NCBI RefSeq assembly: GCF_002272895.1
Contig: NZ_MLAQ01000002.1
Span: forward strand, 186,001-250,000
Length of the DNA: 64,000 nt
Direction of reading: 5' to 3'
Source: Helicobacter sp. 12S02232-10
GTDB lineage: Bacteria; Campylobacterota; Campylobacteria; Campylobacterales; Helicobacteraceae
Shown here: positions 56,514 through 63,473 of the stretch, in pieces
Layout of the letters: each line of letters starts with the position of its first letter
Numbering within the stretch: the first letter of the stretch is position 1
The notes under the pieces: model-generated
Database searches by the model: none
Told to the model about the DNA's origin: nothing
The model's input: only the letters and a program-made list of their open reading frames with translations
Position numbers and translations under genes: made by a program

Positions 56514-58831
56514 TGAGAGAGTGGTTAAACGCAGAAAATTTTTTAAAAAATCTAAAAAAATTTAATCCTAAATACGACATAAATATCGTATCAATAAGAA
56601 CGATAAGAAGAAAAGCAAAAGAATCTAGTTCTTCTTTTTTTGTCTTAAATGGTGATTTTTTTTATTTTCGTTATATTAAAGGTATCGGACGTGGCGGCAA
56701 AGTCCTCCAAATTTGGAGCGAACCCATCGATCCTGCTGATTTAGAGGCCTTTGAAAACAACATTATTAATACAAATACAGGAGAAAGCAATGAAAGAAAT
56801 ACTCATCGCAATGTTATTTGCGCTCATTCCCACAGCTACGCTGATGATAGGCTTGTGGAAAGCCCAACGACTCTATCAGGACGTAATCGACACATTCGAG
56901 GAGGAGGAAGAAGAGAACCCCACCCCCAGCCAAAAAGACAAGGAGTAGAAAATGGAGATGTTTCTTATCTTCTTCCTGATACTTGCAACGATGATTTATG
57001 GCTTTCTAGTCCTAGCAGTAGAGTTTTGGGATTAAAAGTAAAAAATAACCAAAATAAAAACGACCTCCCCCTCACCCCCTTTGCCAAAGCAAGTATTCAA
57101 GTCCAAGAAAAGGCGATGTTGCGGGCTAGAGTCGTGAAAGAATGGGAATCTGCTAAGGTTAAAGGTATCAAGGAAGGCGATTTTATTCAGAGTATTAACA
57201 GCTCTCGGCTCTACTCTTTCATACTCACCCCTGCCAAACTCTATAGCTGGCAGAGGGCTTACAGGGACTTTGGCATTGATGGCCTCATTGATGAGCGGGG
57301 CAAACACAGGGAAAACGCAGGCATTATTCAAAGCAACCCCACAATTCAAGACTTGGTTGTTCGCTTGATTTTGGCTTCTAAGGCAAGGTTCAATCTCGCC
57401 CTGATCTATGAGAGCGCTCATTTTAATCTTTGGAAGATGGGCTTGTTTGAGGATCTAGAGGGTTTTTTAAAGAAACAATCCTATCTATTTTCTTATAACA
57501 CCCTTAAGAGATTCATTGACTCCTATCTGGGCGACCACAGAGAGGTCAAGCTCTTAGTGGAGGGCGGGGAAACAAGATTAGATTCTCAGATGTTGCCTGC
57601 AGTTGGAGATGCCTCTTGGGCTGCAAGCTCTATTAATGAGATCGTCGAAATTGACGCCTCTCCGATTGATGTGATACTGGACGTGCCTCGCCTCTGTCGT
57701 GATTATAACTACGATATCGACACGATGGAAATGGTTCAGGCTAGATACAGCCTCATTTCTTTGATTGACGTGTATTCAAGAGTTTGTATCTTTCACGTCT
57801 GTGAGAGTGAAAACTCACTAGGGGTTGCACGGGCGATTGCTAAATACATTTTGACCTATGGGAAACCCAAGACAATCAAGGGAGACAACGGCAGGGCTTT
57901 CAAGAGCAAATACGTGCAGGAAGTCTGTCTAAAACTAGGCATCGACTTTACCCACACCGCTCCTTATAGCGGTTGGCTAAAGCCCTACGTGGAGAGTAAC
58001 TTCAAAAAGCTCCAGCACAAGGCCGTTGAATTGATGGCAGGTTATATCGGGCATAACGTGGGGCAGAGAAAGTCTATTGAAGAATTTAATAGTCGTAAGG
58101 AACGCAGGCTTTTAAAGGGCGAAAAAACGCATCTTAAAGGACTTTTGACCCTACAAGAGTTTGAAGGACAGATTGAGGTCTATAACAAGATTGCGCTGAG
58201 TAAAATCAACGCCAAGCTCGGTGACTCCCCGATTAATGTTTATAACCAAAGGAGCCACGAAGCAGTCGGAATGAGTGAATATGAACTCACGTTCTACCTC
58301 TCTCATCTAGAAGAAAGACGCGTTGGCAAGGGCGGGGTGATGCTAAACAACACCCTTTATCAACTCCCTGAGCTTTATGAACACTCTAGAGTGTTTGCGG
58401 GAATCAATATTAACAACGTGGCTCAAGCCTTTATCTACGACAAAGACAAGAAATTCTTAGACGTTGCTTTAGCACAAGGCACATATGAGGATACGCTGGA
58501 GGTTGCCAAACAAAGCCGTAAGGTCTTTGAAAGGGCTAAGAAAAAGGTCAAAGAAGAGATTGTTAAGGCAAGAGCAAAAGTAGAGAGCGAAACTCCTGAA
58601 CTTTATAAAGAAGTTGCAAGCAAGCTCACTTCTGTTAAAAAACCCAAAGTCACCCCCATTAACTCAGAGCTGGAGCATTCAAGAATCAGATCTGAAGTTA
58701 AGAGAGCAGCAGGGAGTGAGTATATGGAGTTAATGATTTCAAAAAAGGAGAAGAAAAAAGAAAAAAAAAAAAAAAACAAAAAAGAGTTAAAAAAGCTCAC
58801 TTGGGAACAGATTGCAGGGATCAAAACATAA
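56513..58831 (+). CDS. Mu-like DDE transposase (MuA family)
   Basis: 772 residues if read as one ORF. Residues 1-75 (REWLNAENFLKNLKKFNPKY...YIKGIGRGGKVLQIW) resemble the Mu I-alpha domain that binds the enhancer. After a low-complexity linker, residues 190-300 (EKAMLRARVVKEWESAK..., AYRDFGIDGLIDERG) match the end-binding domains. The catalytic core has D381 (EIVEIDASP), D458 (TIKGDNGRA) and E494 (KPYVESNFKKL), a DDx35E spacing. A lysine-rich tail is coded by an A16 run. The linker (56790-57035) overlaps two small genes in another frame and may be accidental reading. The ATG at 56513 overlaps the upstream stop. Confidence 0.88.
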   Translation: MREWLNAENFLKNLKKFNPKYDINIVSIRTIRRKAKESSSSFFVLNGDFFYFRYIKGIGRGGKVLQIWSEPIDPADLEAFENNIINTNTGESNERNTHRNVICAHSHSYADDRLVESPTTLSGRNRHIRGGGRREPHPQPKRQGVENGDVSYLLPDTCNDDLWLSSPSSRVLGLKVKNNQNKNDLPLTPFAKASIQVQEKAMLRARVVKEWESAKVKGIKEGDFIQSINSSRLYSFILTPAKLYSWQRAYRDFGIDGLIDERGKHRENAGIIQSNPTIQDLVVRLILASKARFNLALIYESAHFNLWKMGLFEDLEGFLKKQSYLFSYNTLKRFIDSYLGDHREVKLLVEGGETRLDSQMLPAVGDASWAASSINEIVEIDASPIDVILDVPRLCRDYNYDIDTMEMVQARYSLISLIDVYSRVCIFHVCESENSLGVARAIAKYILTYGKPKTIKGDNGRAFKSKYVQEVCLKLGIDFTHTAPYSGWLKPYVESNFKKLQHKAVELMAGYIGHNVGQRKSIEEFNSRKERRLLKGEKTHLKGLLTLQEFEGQIEVYNKIALSKINAKLGDSPINVYNQRSHEAVGMSEYELTFYLSHLEERRVGKGGVMLNNTLYQLPELYEHSRVFAGININNVAQAFIYDKDKKFLDVALAQGTYEDTLEVAKQSRKVFERAKKKVKEEIVKARAKVESETPELYKEVASKLTSVKKPKVTPINSELEHSRIRSEVKRAAGSEYMELMISKKEKKKEKKKKNKKELKKLTWEQIAGIKT
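56790..56948 (+). CDS. 52-residue membrane protein nested in the transposase ORF
   Basis: ATG at 56790 with AGGAG at 56779-56783, six bases upstream; ends TAG at 56946-56948. It reads in the +1 frame relative to the transposase. The product MKEILIAMLFALIPTATLMI forms one N-terminal membrane helix; the rest (WKAQRLYQDVIDTFEEEEEE, then NPTPSQKDKE) is a very acidic cytoplasmic-type tail. The transposase frame over the same bases gives a His/Arg/Pro-rich string, as expected when the other frame is the real code. Role unknown. Confidence 0.7.
   Translation: MKEILIAMLFALIPTATLMIGLWKAQRLYQDVIDTFEEEEEENPTPSQKDKE
56952..57035 (+). CDS. 27-residue membrane peptide nested in the transposase ORF
   Basis: ATG at 56952 after AGGAG at 56941-56945 (six-base spacing), which lies inside the last codons of the preceding small gene; ends TAA at 57033-57035. 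The product starts MEMFLIFFLILATMIYGFLV and ends in EFWD, so nearly all of it is one membrane helix. Close spacing to the 52-residue gene suggests the two are made together. No family recognised; small lysis or superinfection-exclusion proteins have this look. Confidence 0.6.
   Translation: MEMFLIFFLILATMIYGFLVLAVEFWD
58761..58776 (+). repeat. A16 run in the transposase 3' end
   Basis: Sixteen A in a row inside codons for the Lys-rich tail. Loss of one A gives a stop five codons later (ending TKKS); gain of one A leads into a 34-codon alternative tail. Slippage during replication or transcription would give transposase forms with different C-termini. Confidence 0.9.
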
Positions 58832-58834
58832 AAA

Positions 58835-58866
58835 AACCCGCCACCTTGATTCAAAAAGGGCGGGTT
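58835..58866 (-). terminator. hairpin with T-run on the minus strand
   Basis: AACCCGCC at 58835-58842 pairs with GGCGGGTT at 58859-58866 (8 bp, GC-rich). Read on the minus strand the stem is followed directly by TTTTT, so it can stop leftward transcription. On the plus strand no T-run follows the stem. It lies between transposase and MuB genes. Confidence 0.55.
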
Positions 58867-58901
58867 AATGAATCAAAATAAAAAAACAGAGAAGGAATTA
58901 T

Positions 58902-59933
58902 ATGAAAAAAGAATTTGAAAATCAAGGAATAAAGGAACTCAAAGAAATGAAAAAAGTCCAAGAGATAAAAACACTAGCAAATAACGACAATTTGGAAGTC
59001 TTAGAACTCAACGAGTTACTAAAACTCCCCGCTAGAGAGCAAGAGTTTTATGTTCAAAAAATTAGAAGTTTGACAGAGGACTTTCTAAAAAAAGAAAGAA
59101 TCTCACAATCTGCTCTTGGCAAAGCCATCGGCAAGCGTGATGGTTCGGCACTTTCAAGCTTCAGGAAGGGCGAATATAAGGGCAAAAATTTAGAACTCGC
59201 TCACGATTTGGAGCTTTATATTAAAAATTATCTTGTGAAAAAACAAATTAAGGGCAAGGTTACAACAGAGCAAGCAGAGACAGGAAGCGTATTTGCAAGC
59301 AAGGACAAAAAGATGGCAGAACTTGTCATTGATATCGCTGTGGATGAAAAAGAAATGGGCATTGTCTATGGCAGTCCCGGAACAGGCAAGAGTGTGATTG
59401 CTAGCGAATACACCAAGAGTCACCCCAACGCTATTTTGATTGAAGCCACGCTCCACACCACAGCTAAAACGCTTTTGGGAATATTGAGCGAGAAATTGAG
59501 ACTTCAAAAGAGTTCCAATTTAGATGAAAACGTGCGACTGATTGCAAAAGAGCTTTTTAAAAGAGACGCTGTGCTCCTCATTGATGAGGGGGAACACCTG
59601 CCTATTAAGGCGTTGGAGGATTTGAGACGAATTCAAGATTTCAGTAGTGTGCCTGTCATTTTATTTGGCACGCAGATCTTGATGAAAAATTTGCTCGGAA
59701 AAAATGGCGAACTCGCCCAACTCAGCTCTAGAATCGGCAGTCGCTATGAAATGCGGGGATTAGATGAGGCTGAGTGTCAGAGTTTTTTTGGTGAGCATAT
59801 TTTTACTTTCACCAAAGGCAATTTTAGAAAGTCTGCCAAACTCAAAAAAAGAGTCGCAAAGCTTGCGCTTCATGGGGGCGATCCTAGAGATAGAGAGAGC
59901 GTGATGGAGGCGGCCAAGATGATGTTCTTATAA
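58902..59933 (+). CDS. MuB-like AAA+ ATPase, target selection
   Basis: 343 residues. N-terminal HTH (ERISQSALGKAIGKRDGSAL, residues 65-90) as in MuB, then an AAA+ domain with Walker A GSPGTGKS at 157-164 and Walker B AVLLIDEGEHL near 222-232. It should form filaments on target DNA, deliver it to the transposase and protect the element's own DNA. AAGGA sits five bases before the ATG. It directly follows the transposase gene, the order in Mu. Confidence 0.88.
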   Translation: MKKEFENQGIKELKEMKKVQEIKTLANNDNLEVLELNELLKLPAREQEFYVQKIRSLTEDFLKKERISQSALGKAIGKRDGSALSSFRKGEYKGKNLELAHDLELYIKNYLVKKQIKGKVTTEQAETGSVFASKDKKMAELVIDIAVDEKEMGIVYGSPGTGKSVIASEYTKSHPNAILIEATLHTTAKTLLGILSEKLRLQKSSNLDENVRLIAKELFKRDAVLLIDEGEHLPIKALEDLRRIQDFSSVPVILFGTQILMKNLLGKNGELAQLSSRIGSRYEMRGLDEAECQSFFGEHIFTFTKGNFRKSAKLKKRVAKLALHGGDPRDRESVMEAAKMMFL

Positions 59934-59944
59934 AGGAGAAAGTG

Positions 59945-60160
59945 ATGGAATACAACGATTTTTTGATAACTTGTCCCTATTGTAGGAGCGAGTGGGAATT
60001 CAAAAAAGATTTTTGTTTTTATGTGCGGCATTTTTTTAATTCGAGAAAGAAGAGCTACTACAGCGTTCCTAAGAACTGCTTGTATTGTAAAAAAGCCCTG
60101 ATTATCACATTCAGACAAGAAATTAGAATTCAGAATGTTGCGATAGATGAGCGTTTTTAA
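59945..60160 (+). CDS. small zinc-ribbon-like phage protein
   Basis: 71 residues with two CxxC knuckles, TCPYCRSEW and NCLYCKKA, about 36 residues apart; probably a single zinc ribbon. The ATG at 59945 is favoured over a GTG at 59942, since GGAG at 59935-59938 is then six bases away. Function unknown. First of the small early genes after MuB. Confidence 0.65.
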   Translation: MEYNDFLITCPYCRSEWEFKKDFCFYVRHFFNSRKKSYYSVPKNCLYCKKALIITFRQEIRIQNVAIDERF

Positions 60161-60178
60161 CTTAAAAAGGAGCAAACA

Positions 60179-60364
60179 ATGAAAAAAACTAAAAAAACAG
60201 CTAATTTTCGCCTGATTGGCACAAGCGGCATTTCTTATGATTCAAGATTCTATTTTGAAGATAGAGGATTGATTAGGAGCAAGGTCAAGGTTGGAACAAA
60301 GAGAGTTAAAGGCGTGTTGTCGCCTTTTATAGAGAGCTTGCATAGAGTTGAAATTATTAAATAA
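60179..60364 (+). CDS. small basic phage protein, unknown
   Basis: 61 residues, basic (MKKTKKTANFRLIGTSGISY start), with beta-like alternation and no known motif. AAGGAG lies seven bases upstream of the ATG, and the next gene follows after 11 bases, so it reads as a true early-operon gene. Confidence 0.55.
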   Translation: MKKTKKTANFRLIGTSGISYDSRFYFEDRGLIRSKVKVGTKRVKGVLSPFIESLHRVEIIK

Positions 60365-60375
60365 GGAGTAAAAAT

Positions 60376-60489
60376 ATGATTGATTTTTTAGGAAATATCG
60401 TTTCAGTCGTCGTTATCTTCACGCTCATTAGCTGGGTGGTGACTTGGTTCTTAATGTGGAATGAAATGAAAAAAGTAATGAATCTCTGA
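60376..60489 (+). CDS. 37-residue single-helix membrane protein
   Basis: ATG at 60376 after AAGGAG; the product MIDFLGNIVSVVVIFTLISW continues VVTWFLMWNEMKKVMNL and stops at 60487-60489. It has one membrane helix. The coiled-coil frame that follows is open across this end, in the -1 frame, meeting at AAAAAA (see next entry), so the two may be one TM-plus-coil protein, as in the DUF2730 proteins of Mu-like phages, made by frameshift or split by an indel. Confidence 0.6.
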   Translation: MIDFLGNIVSVVVIFTLISWVVTWFLMWNEMKKVMNL

Positions 60490-60497
60490 GAACTAAG

Positions 60498-60632
60498 GTG
60501 GAAGAGTTGCAAGATAGGGTCAAGGGCCTAGAAGCCCACAAAGAGGTTGAACGCTTAGAGATGGTCATCAAGATGGCCAAATCTGTAGGAGCGGAAATTG
60601 AAGTTAGGAATAAAGAGGAGGTCAGACAATGA
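60498..60632 (+). CDS. coiled-coil segment, GTG start or frameshift product
   Basis: 44 residues from the GTG at 60498: VEELQDRVKGLEAHKEVERL then EMVIKMAKSVGAEIEVRNKE, a clear heptad coiled coil. The frame is open further upstream to about 60460 (NEKSNESLRTK), overlapping the membrane gene. There is no good ribosome site at the GTG. Its stop overlaps the next gene (ATGA). Confidence 0.5.
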   Translation: MEELQDRVKGLEAHKEVERLEMVIKMAKSVGAEIEVRNKEEVRQ

Positions 60633-60928
60633 TAGTGGATGCAAAAGTTGAAGTCACTTTAGAAGATGTGCTTGAAGAGGAAGACTACTACTTTCAGGAC
60701 GCACTTGAGATTCTCTGCAATCATTATGACAGGGAAGATGTTCTAAAACTTGTTGCGCTCAAAGAAGACAGGAGTCTTGAGGCGATAGCAGGAGAGCTGA
60801 ATGAGCTTATAAACGAAGTTTTAATTCTTCACACCAAAGCTAAGGAAATCGTTTTAAAAAACTTGGATTTTGAAAAATTTAAAGCCTTCAGCAGTGTTTT
60901 TGAAGGTTTGAAAGAGAGCAGTCAATGA
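60629..60928 (+). CDS. acidic phage protein, unknown
   Basis: 99 residues, acidic and mostly helical (TLEDVLEEEDYYFQDALEIL, LNELINEVLILHTKAKEIVL). No known motif. It is coupled to both neighbours by ATGA overlaps, GAGGAGG precedes the ATG, and so it is a genuine early-operon gene of unknown job. Confidence 0.6.
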   Translation: MIVDAKVEVTLEDVLEEEDYYFQDALEILCNHYDREDVLKLVALKEDRSLEAIAGELNELINEVLILHTKAKEIVLKNLDFEKFKAFSSVFEGLKESSQ

Positions 60929-61266
60929 GAACTTTTTGCTACGTTGCCTCACCTTATGCGAGTGTCAGGCGAGCACTAGAGCCGATGGATTGGGTCAGTA
61001 TTGTAAGGGGCTACGCACTCAAAGGAGCCAGACACGCCAAGATGATGGGTTTTATCCCCATATCCCCGATTCTGTGCTTTGATGGGGTGTATAACGAAGA
61101 GAGCGAACGCTTGGAAGTCTTGGCAGACGGGTTGGAATTTTTAAGAAACTGCCAGAGCATCATAGAAATTAAAACTCCCTATTCAAATAATTCTGAGGGA
61201 ATGAAAAAAGAGTTGGCTCTAGCAAAGAGTCTAGGGCTTTCGCATTATTGCATTGAAATCAAATAA
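60925..61266 (+). CDS. nucleoside 2-deoxyribosyltransferase-like protein (DUF4406/DUF1937-like)
   Basis: 113 residues starting MRTFCYVASPYASVRRALEP, where 'yvasPY' opens the nucleoside-deoxyribosyltransferase-like Rossmann fold, then ARHAKMMGFIPISPILCFDG and ADGLEFLRNCQSIIEIK with the expected acidic residue near 'aDg...l..cd'. These folds are common in phages and may act on nucleotides or nucleotide signals. Activity here is not known. Start overlaps the upstream gene. Confidence 0.55.
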   Translation: MRTFCYVASPYASVRRALEPMDWVSIVRGYALKGARHAKMMGFIPISPILCFDGVYNEESERLEVLADGLEFLRNCQSIIEIKTPYSNNSEGMKKELALAKSLGLSHYCIEIK

Positions 61267-61295
61267 AAAATAAATAAAAACAAGGAGTAAAAAAA

Positions 61296-61781
61296 ATGAA
61301 TATCAAGAATTATGACGATGTCGATATGGCGTTAAAAAGAGTTTGTGAGTGTGAGGTGGGCATCGCTCAAATTGAAGGTGAAGTGACTCTGAAGTGCAAT
61401 CAGATCAAAGAAGAGGCAAAACCCCAAATCACTGAGTTGCAAAACGAACGCAACTTCTTAGAGCAAGAGATTGAAAATTTCTGTAGCGCTAACAAGGCTG
61501 ATTTTGCAGAAAAAAGAAGCAAAGATTTGGTCTTTGGAACGATTGGGTATCGACTTTCAAAAAGCGTGAGTCTGCCAAGAGCGAAAGCAAAGATAGAGAG
61601 CTTGATTGGAGCGATTAAGAAATTTGGTTTTAAGGACTGCATTGTGTATGAAGAAAAGCCCAACAAAGAAGCCTTGTGCGAACTTGATGACAGCGCTTTG
61701 GTGAAGCTAGGAATCACAAGAGTTGTCAAAGATAACTTTAGGGTTGAGCCTAAGATTGAAAGTTTGCAGAGCGTCTCTTAA
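61296..61781 (+). CDS. gam: Mu Gam-like host-nuclease inhibitor
   Basis: 161 residues: helical N-terminal hairpin (EVGIAQIEGEVTLKCNQIKE...), then a small domain with FGTIGYRLSKSVSLPRAK, matching phage Mu Gam, a Ku-like DNA-end-binding protein that protects linear phage DNA from exonucleases. AAGGAG precedes the ATG. The 185-base stretch after it (61782-61966) has no gene; it holds GTTTAAA-like repeats and a short hairpin around AGGCTTGTAAAAGCC. Confidence 0.85.
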   Translation: MNIKNYDDVDMALKRVCECEVGIAQIEGEVTLKCNQIKEEAKPQITELQNERNFLEQEIENFCSANKADFAEKRSKDLVFGTIGYRLSKSVSLPRAKAKIESLIGAIKKFGFKDCIVYEEKPNKEALCELDDSALVKLGITRVVKDNFRVEPKIESLQSVS

Positions 61782-61966
61782 GAGATTCTCTGAGCGTTTA
61801 ATTCTTTTTGAAAGTCGTTTAAAGATTCTTTAAAGGGCTTTGAAACAGGGTTTAAAAGTTTTAAAAAGGGTATGAGGCTTCGCCTTATTAGAGGGGATAA
61901 AGGCTTGTAAAAGCCAAAGCCTCTAAAAACAAACTCTACAAGGGCAGATATTTAAAAGGAGCAAAA

Positions 61967-62467
61967 ATGACAAAAAAACAAGCGTTTTTAAGAAAGCAAC
62001 TGATTATAAAAATCCATACCCACCCCCGATACAAAGAAATCAAAGCAAACGGGGCTTGGGAAGATTGGCTCTATCTGCGTTATAATGAAAAAAGCTCCGC
62101 CCTCCTTTCTATCACTGAACTTCAAGAGGTTGTTTCTATCCTTGATGACATCGGCAGAGATAGAGACTTTGCTCTAATCGACCCTGATAGAAAACTCTAT
62201 GTTAGAAAGACTGCTCTTTCTTACGCCCAAAAACAAAAGATAAAAAGACTGCAAGAAGAGTTAGGTTGGAGTGGTGAAGATTTGAGCGGGTTCATTCAAA
62301 GACAAATTAAAGCCTCTAGAAAAGTCCCTGACCTCACCTCCAAAGAAGCCACTAAAGTGATTACAGGGCTAGAGCGCACGCTGAGCTACAATCTCAAGCA
62401 ACTCAAAAGCTCTGAAATCTACAGCAGAGCTTTTAAAACAGCAAATAATCCAAATTACAAACAATAA
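61967..62467 (+). CDS. gemA: Mu GemA (gp16)-like protein
   Basis: 166 residues: an N-terminal KQLIIKIHTHPRYKEI opening, RYNEKSSALLSITELQEVVS, and AQKQKIKRLQEELGWSGEDL with SGFIQRQ, the layout of the DUF1018/GemA family of Mu-like phages. GemA alters host gene expression and DNA supercoiling in Mu. AAAGGAG precedes the ATG. Directly before the Mor-like gene, as in Mu. Confidence 0.8.
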   Translation: MTKKQAFLRKQLIIKIHTHPRYKEIKANGAWEDWLYLRYNEKSSALLSITELQEVVSILDDIGRDRDFALIDPDRKLYVRKTALSYAQKQKIKRLQEELGWSGEDLSGFIQRQIKASRKVPDLTSKEATKVITGLERTLSYNLKQLKSSEIYSRAFKTANNPNYKQ

Positions 62468-62478
62468 AAGAGGTCACA

Positions 62479-62778
62479 ATGACAAAGCACAAGCTGCACA
62501 AGATTTGCGAAGATTATAAAGCGGGGATGAGCTTTGAGAAGATCTGCAAGAAATATGGAGGATTAAGAGTCTATATCCCTCAAGTCATTCCTGATGTGAG
62601 GGAGCGAATCACTGAGGAATTTAACGGCTATAATTATGAACTTTTAGCGACTAAATTCAACCTCTCTGTAGAGAAAGTCAGAGAGATCATTCGAGAGCAC
62701 AAAAGAAAACAACAAGAACTTCCCTTGTTTGCAGAAAAACCAGCAAAAGACTCGAAAACAGAGAGTTCAAATGATTAA
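62479..62778 (+). CDS. mor: Mor-like middle-operon activator
   Basis: 99 residues. KICKKYGGLRVYIPQVIPDV fits the Mor/C beta-strand ('GG..iYiP') dimer region, and YNYELLATKFNLSVEKVREI the C-terminal HTH. Mor switches on middle transcription in Mu-like phages. A GAGG-type ribosome site precedes the ATG. It overlaps the next gene by eight bases. Confidence 0.8.
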   Translation: MTKHKLHKICEDYKAGMSFEKICKKYGGLRVYIPQVIPDVRERITEEFNGYNYELLATKFNLSVEKVREIIREHKRKQQELPLFAEKPAKDSKTESSND

Positions 62779-63379
62779 AAATATCAACGGCAGACTCAAA
62801 AAAATCAATACAGATACCACCCCATTATTCTTCAAAACCCCCGCTCAAGTCTTGCGCAAAAAGACAGGGGAGGCAAGCGGCATAGACCTACTTGGCGAAG
62901 AGTTAGCCTTGAGGGCTGCTCTAAAGAATTACGTTAAAAAAAGCTTGGGCGAGGAATTGGCTAGACACGTTACCTACTGCTCTATCAAGAATAATACGCT
63001 CTTTATTGTCTTGAACCATATCTCTGCTCTCAGTCTTTATAGACTCAAAGAAAAAGAACTCTTAGATAATCTAAGAAAATGGTATAGGGATCTTAAGAAA
63101 GAAGCCCCTAAGGCTTATTGGACAAGAGTGAAAGTCCAGCTAGAAAATGATTTTAAGATATTCTCCAAAAAGCCGCCATTGATAGAAGAGAACACCTTTG
63201 AAGAAGTCTCAAGCGGGGAGTTTGAAATCGAATGTCAAGACCCTAAACTCAGGGAGAGTTTTGAAAGAATCAGAAAAAGCATCAAAGCAAACATCAATAA
63301 GAATCACGACAAAAGCCCAGAGAGCACCAATGGCTCTGAAGTGGTGGTGATGGGGGAGTTAGGGATTTTTGAAGACTGA
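62771..63379 (+). CDS. phage protein, weak DUF721/DciA-like segment
   Basis: About 202 residues from the ATG at 62771 (MIKNINGRLKKI); the ORF is open further upstream to 62729, inside mor. The central part HVTYCSIKNNTLFIVLNHIS followed by ALSLYRLKEKELLDNLRKWY recalls the KH-like DUF721 fold of DciA, the helicase loader ('l.v.v.ssawa.eLr.l..elL..l'). C-terminus acidic. The match is by eye only. Coupled to mor. Confidence 0.5.
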   Translation: MIKNINGRLKKINTDTTPLFFKTPAQVLRKKTGEASGIDLLGEELALRAALKNYVKKSLGEELARHVTYCSIKNNTLFIVLNHISALSLYRLKEKELLDNLRKWYRDLKKEAPKAYWTRVKVQLENDFKIFSKKPPLIEENTFEEVSSGEFEIECQDPKLRESFERIRKSIKANINKNHDKSPESTNGSEVVVMGELGIFED

Positions 63380-63439
63380 TTCTTTGATTAAGTTAAAATG
63401 ATTTCTTTGTCTTTAAATTAAAAACAAAGATTTATTTTC

Positions 63440-63445
63440 TATAAT
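63440..63445 (+). promoter_or_regulatory. -10 element for the lipoprotein gene
   Basis: TATAAT 29 bases upstream of the lipoprotein ATG, after a T-rich run (TTTATTTTC), typical of host-type promoters; it suggests expression independent of the phage early operon. Confidence 0.5.
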
Positions 63446-63473
63446 TTTTAGATTTTTATAATAAGGCAGAAGA

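Noticed and set aside
59190-59507. 105-codon minus-strand ORF in the MuB gene
   Set aside because: Antisense to the conserved AAA+ domain; no supporting start signal.
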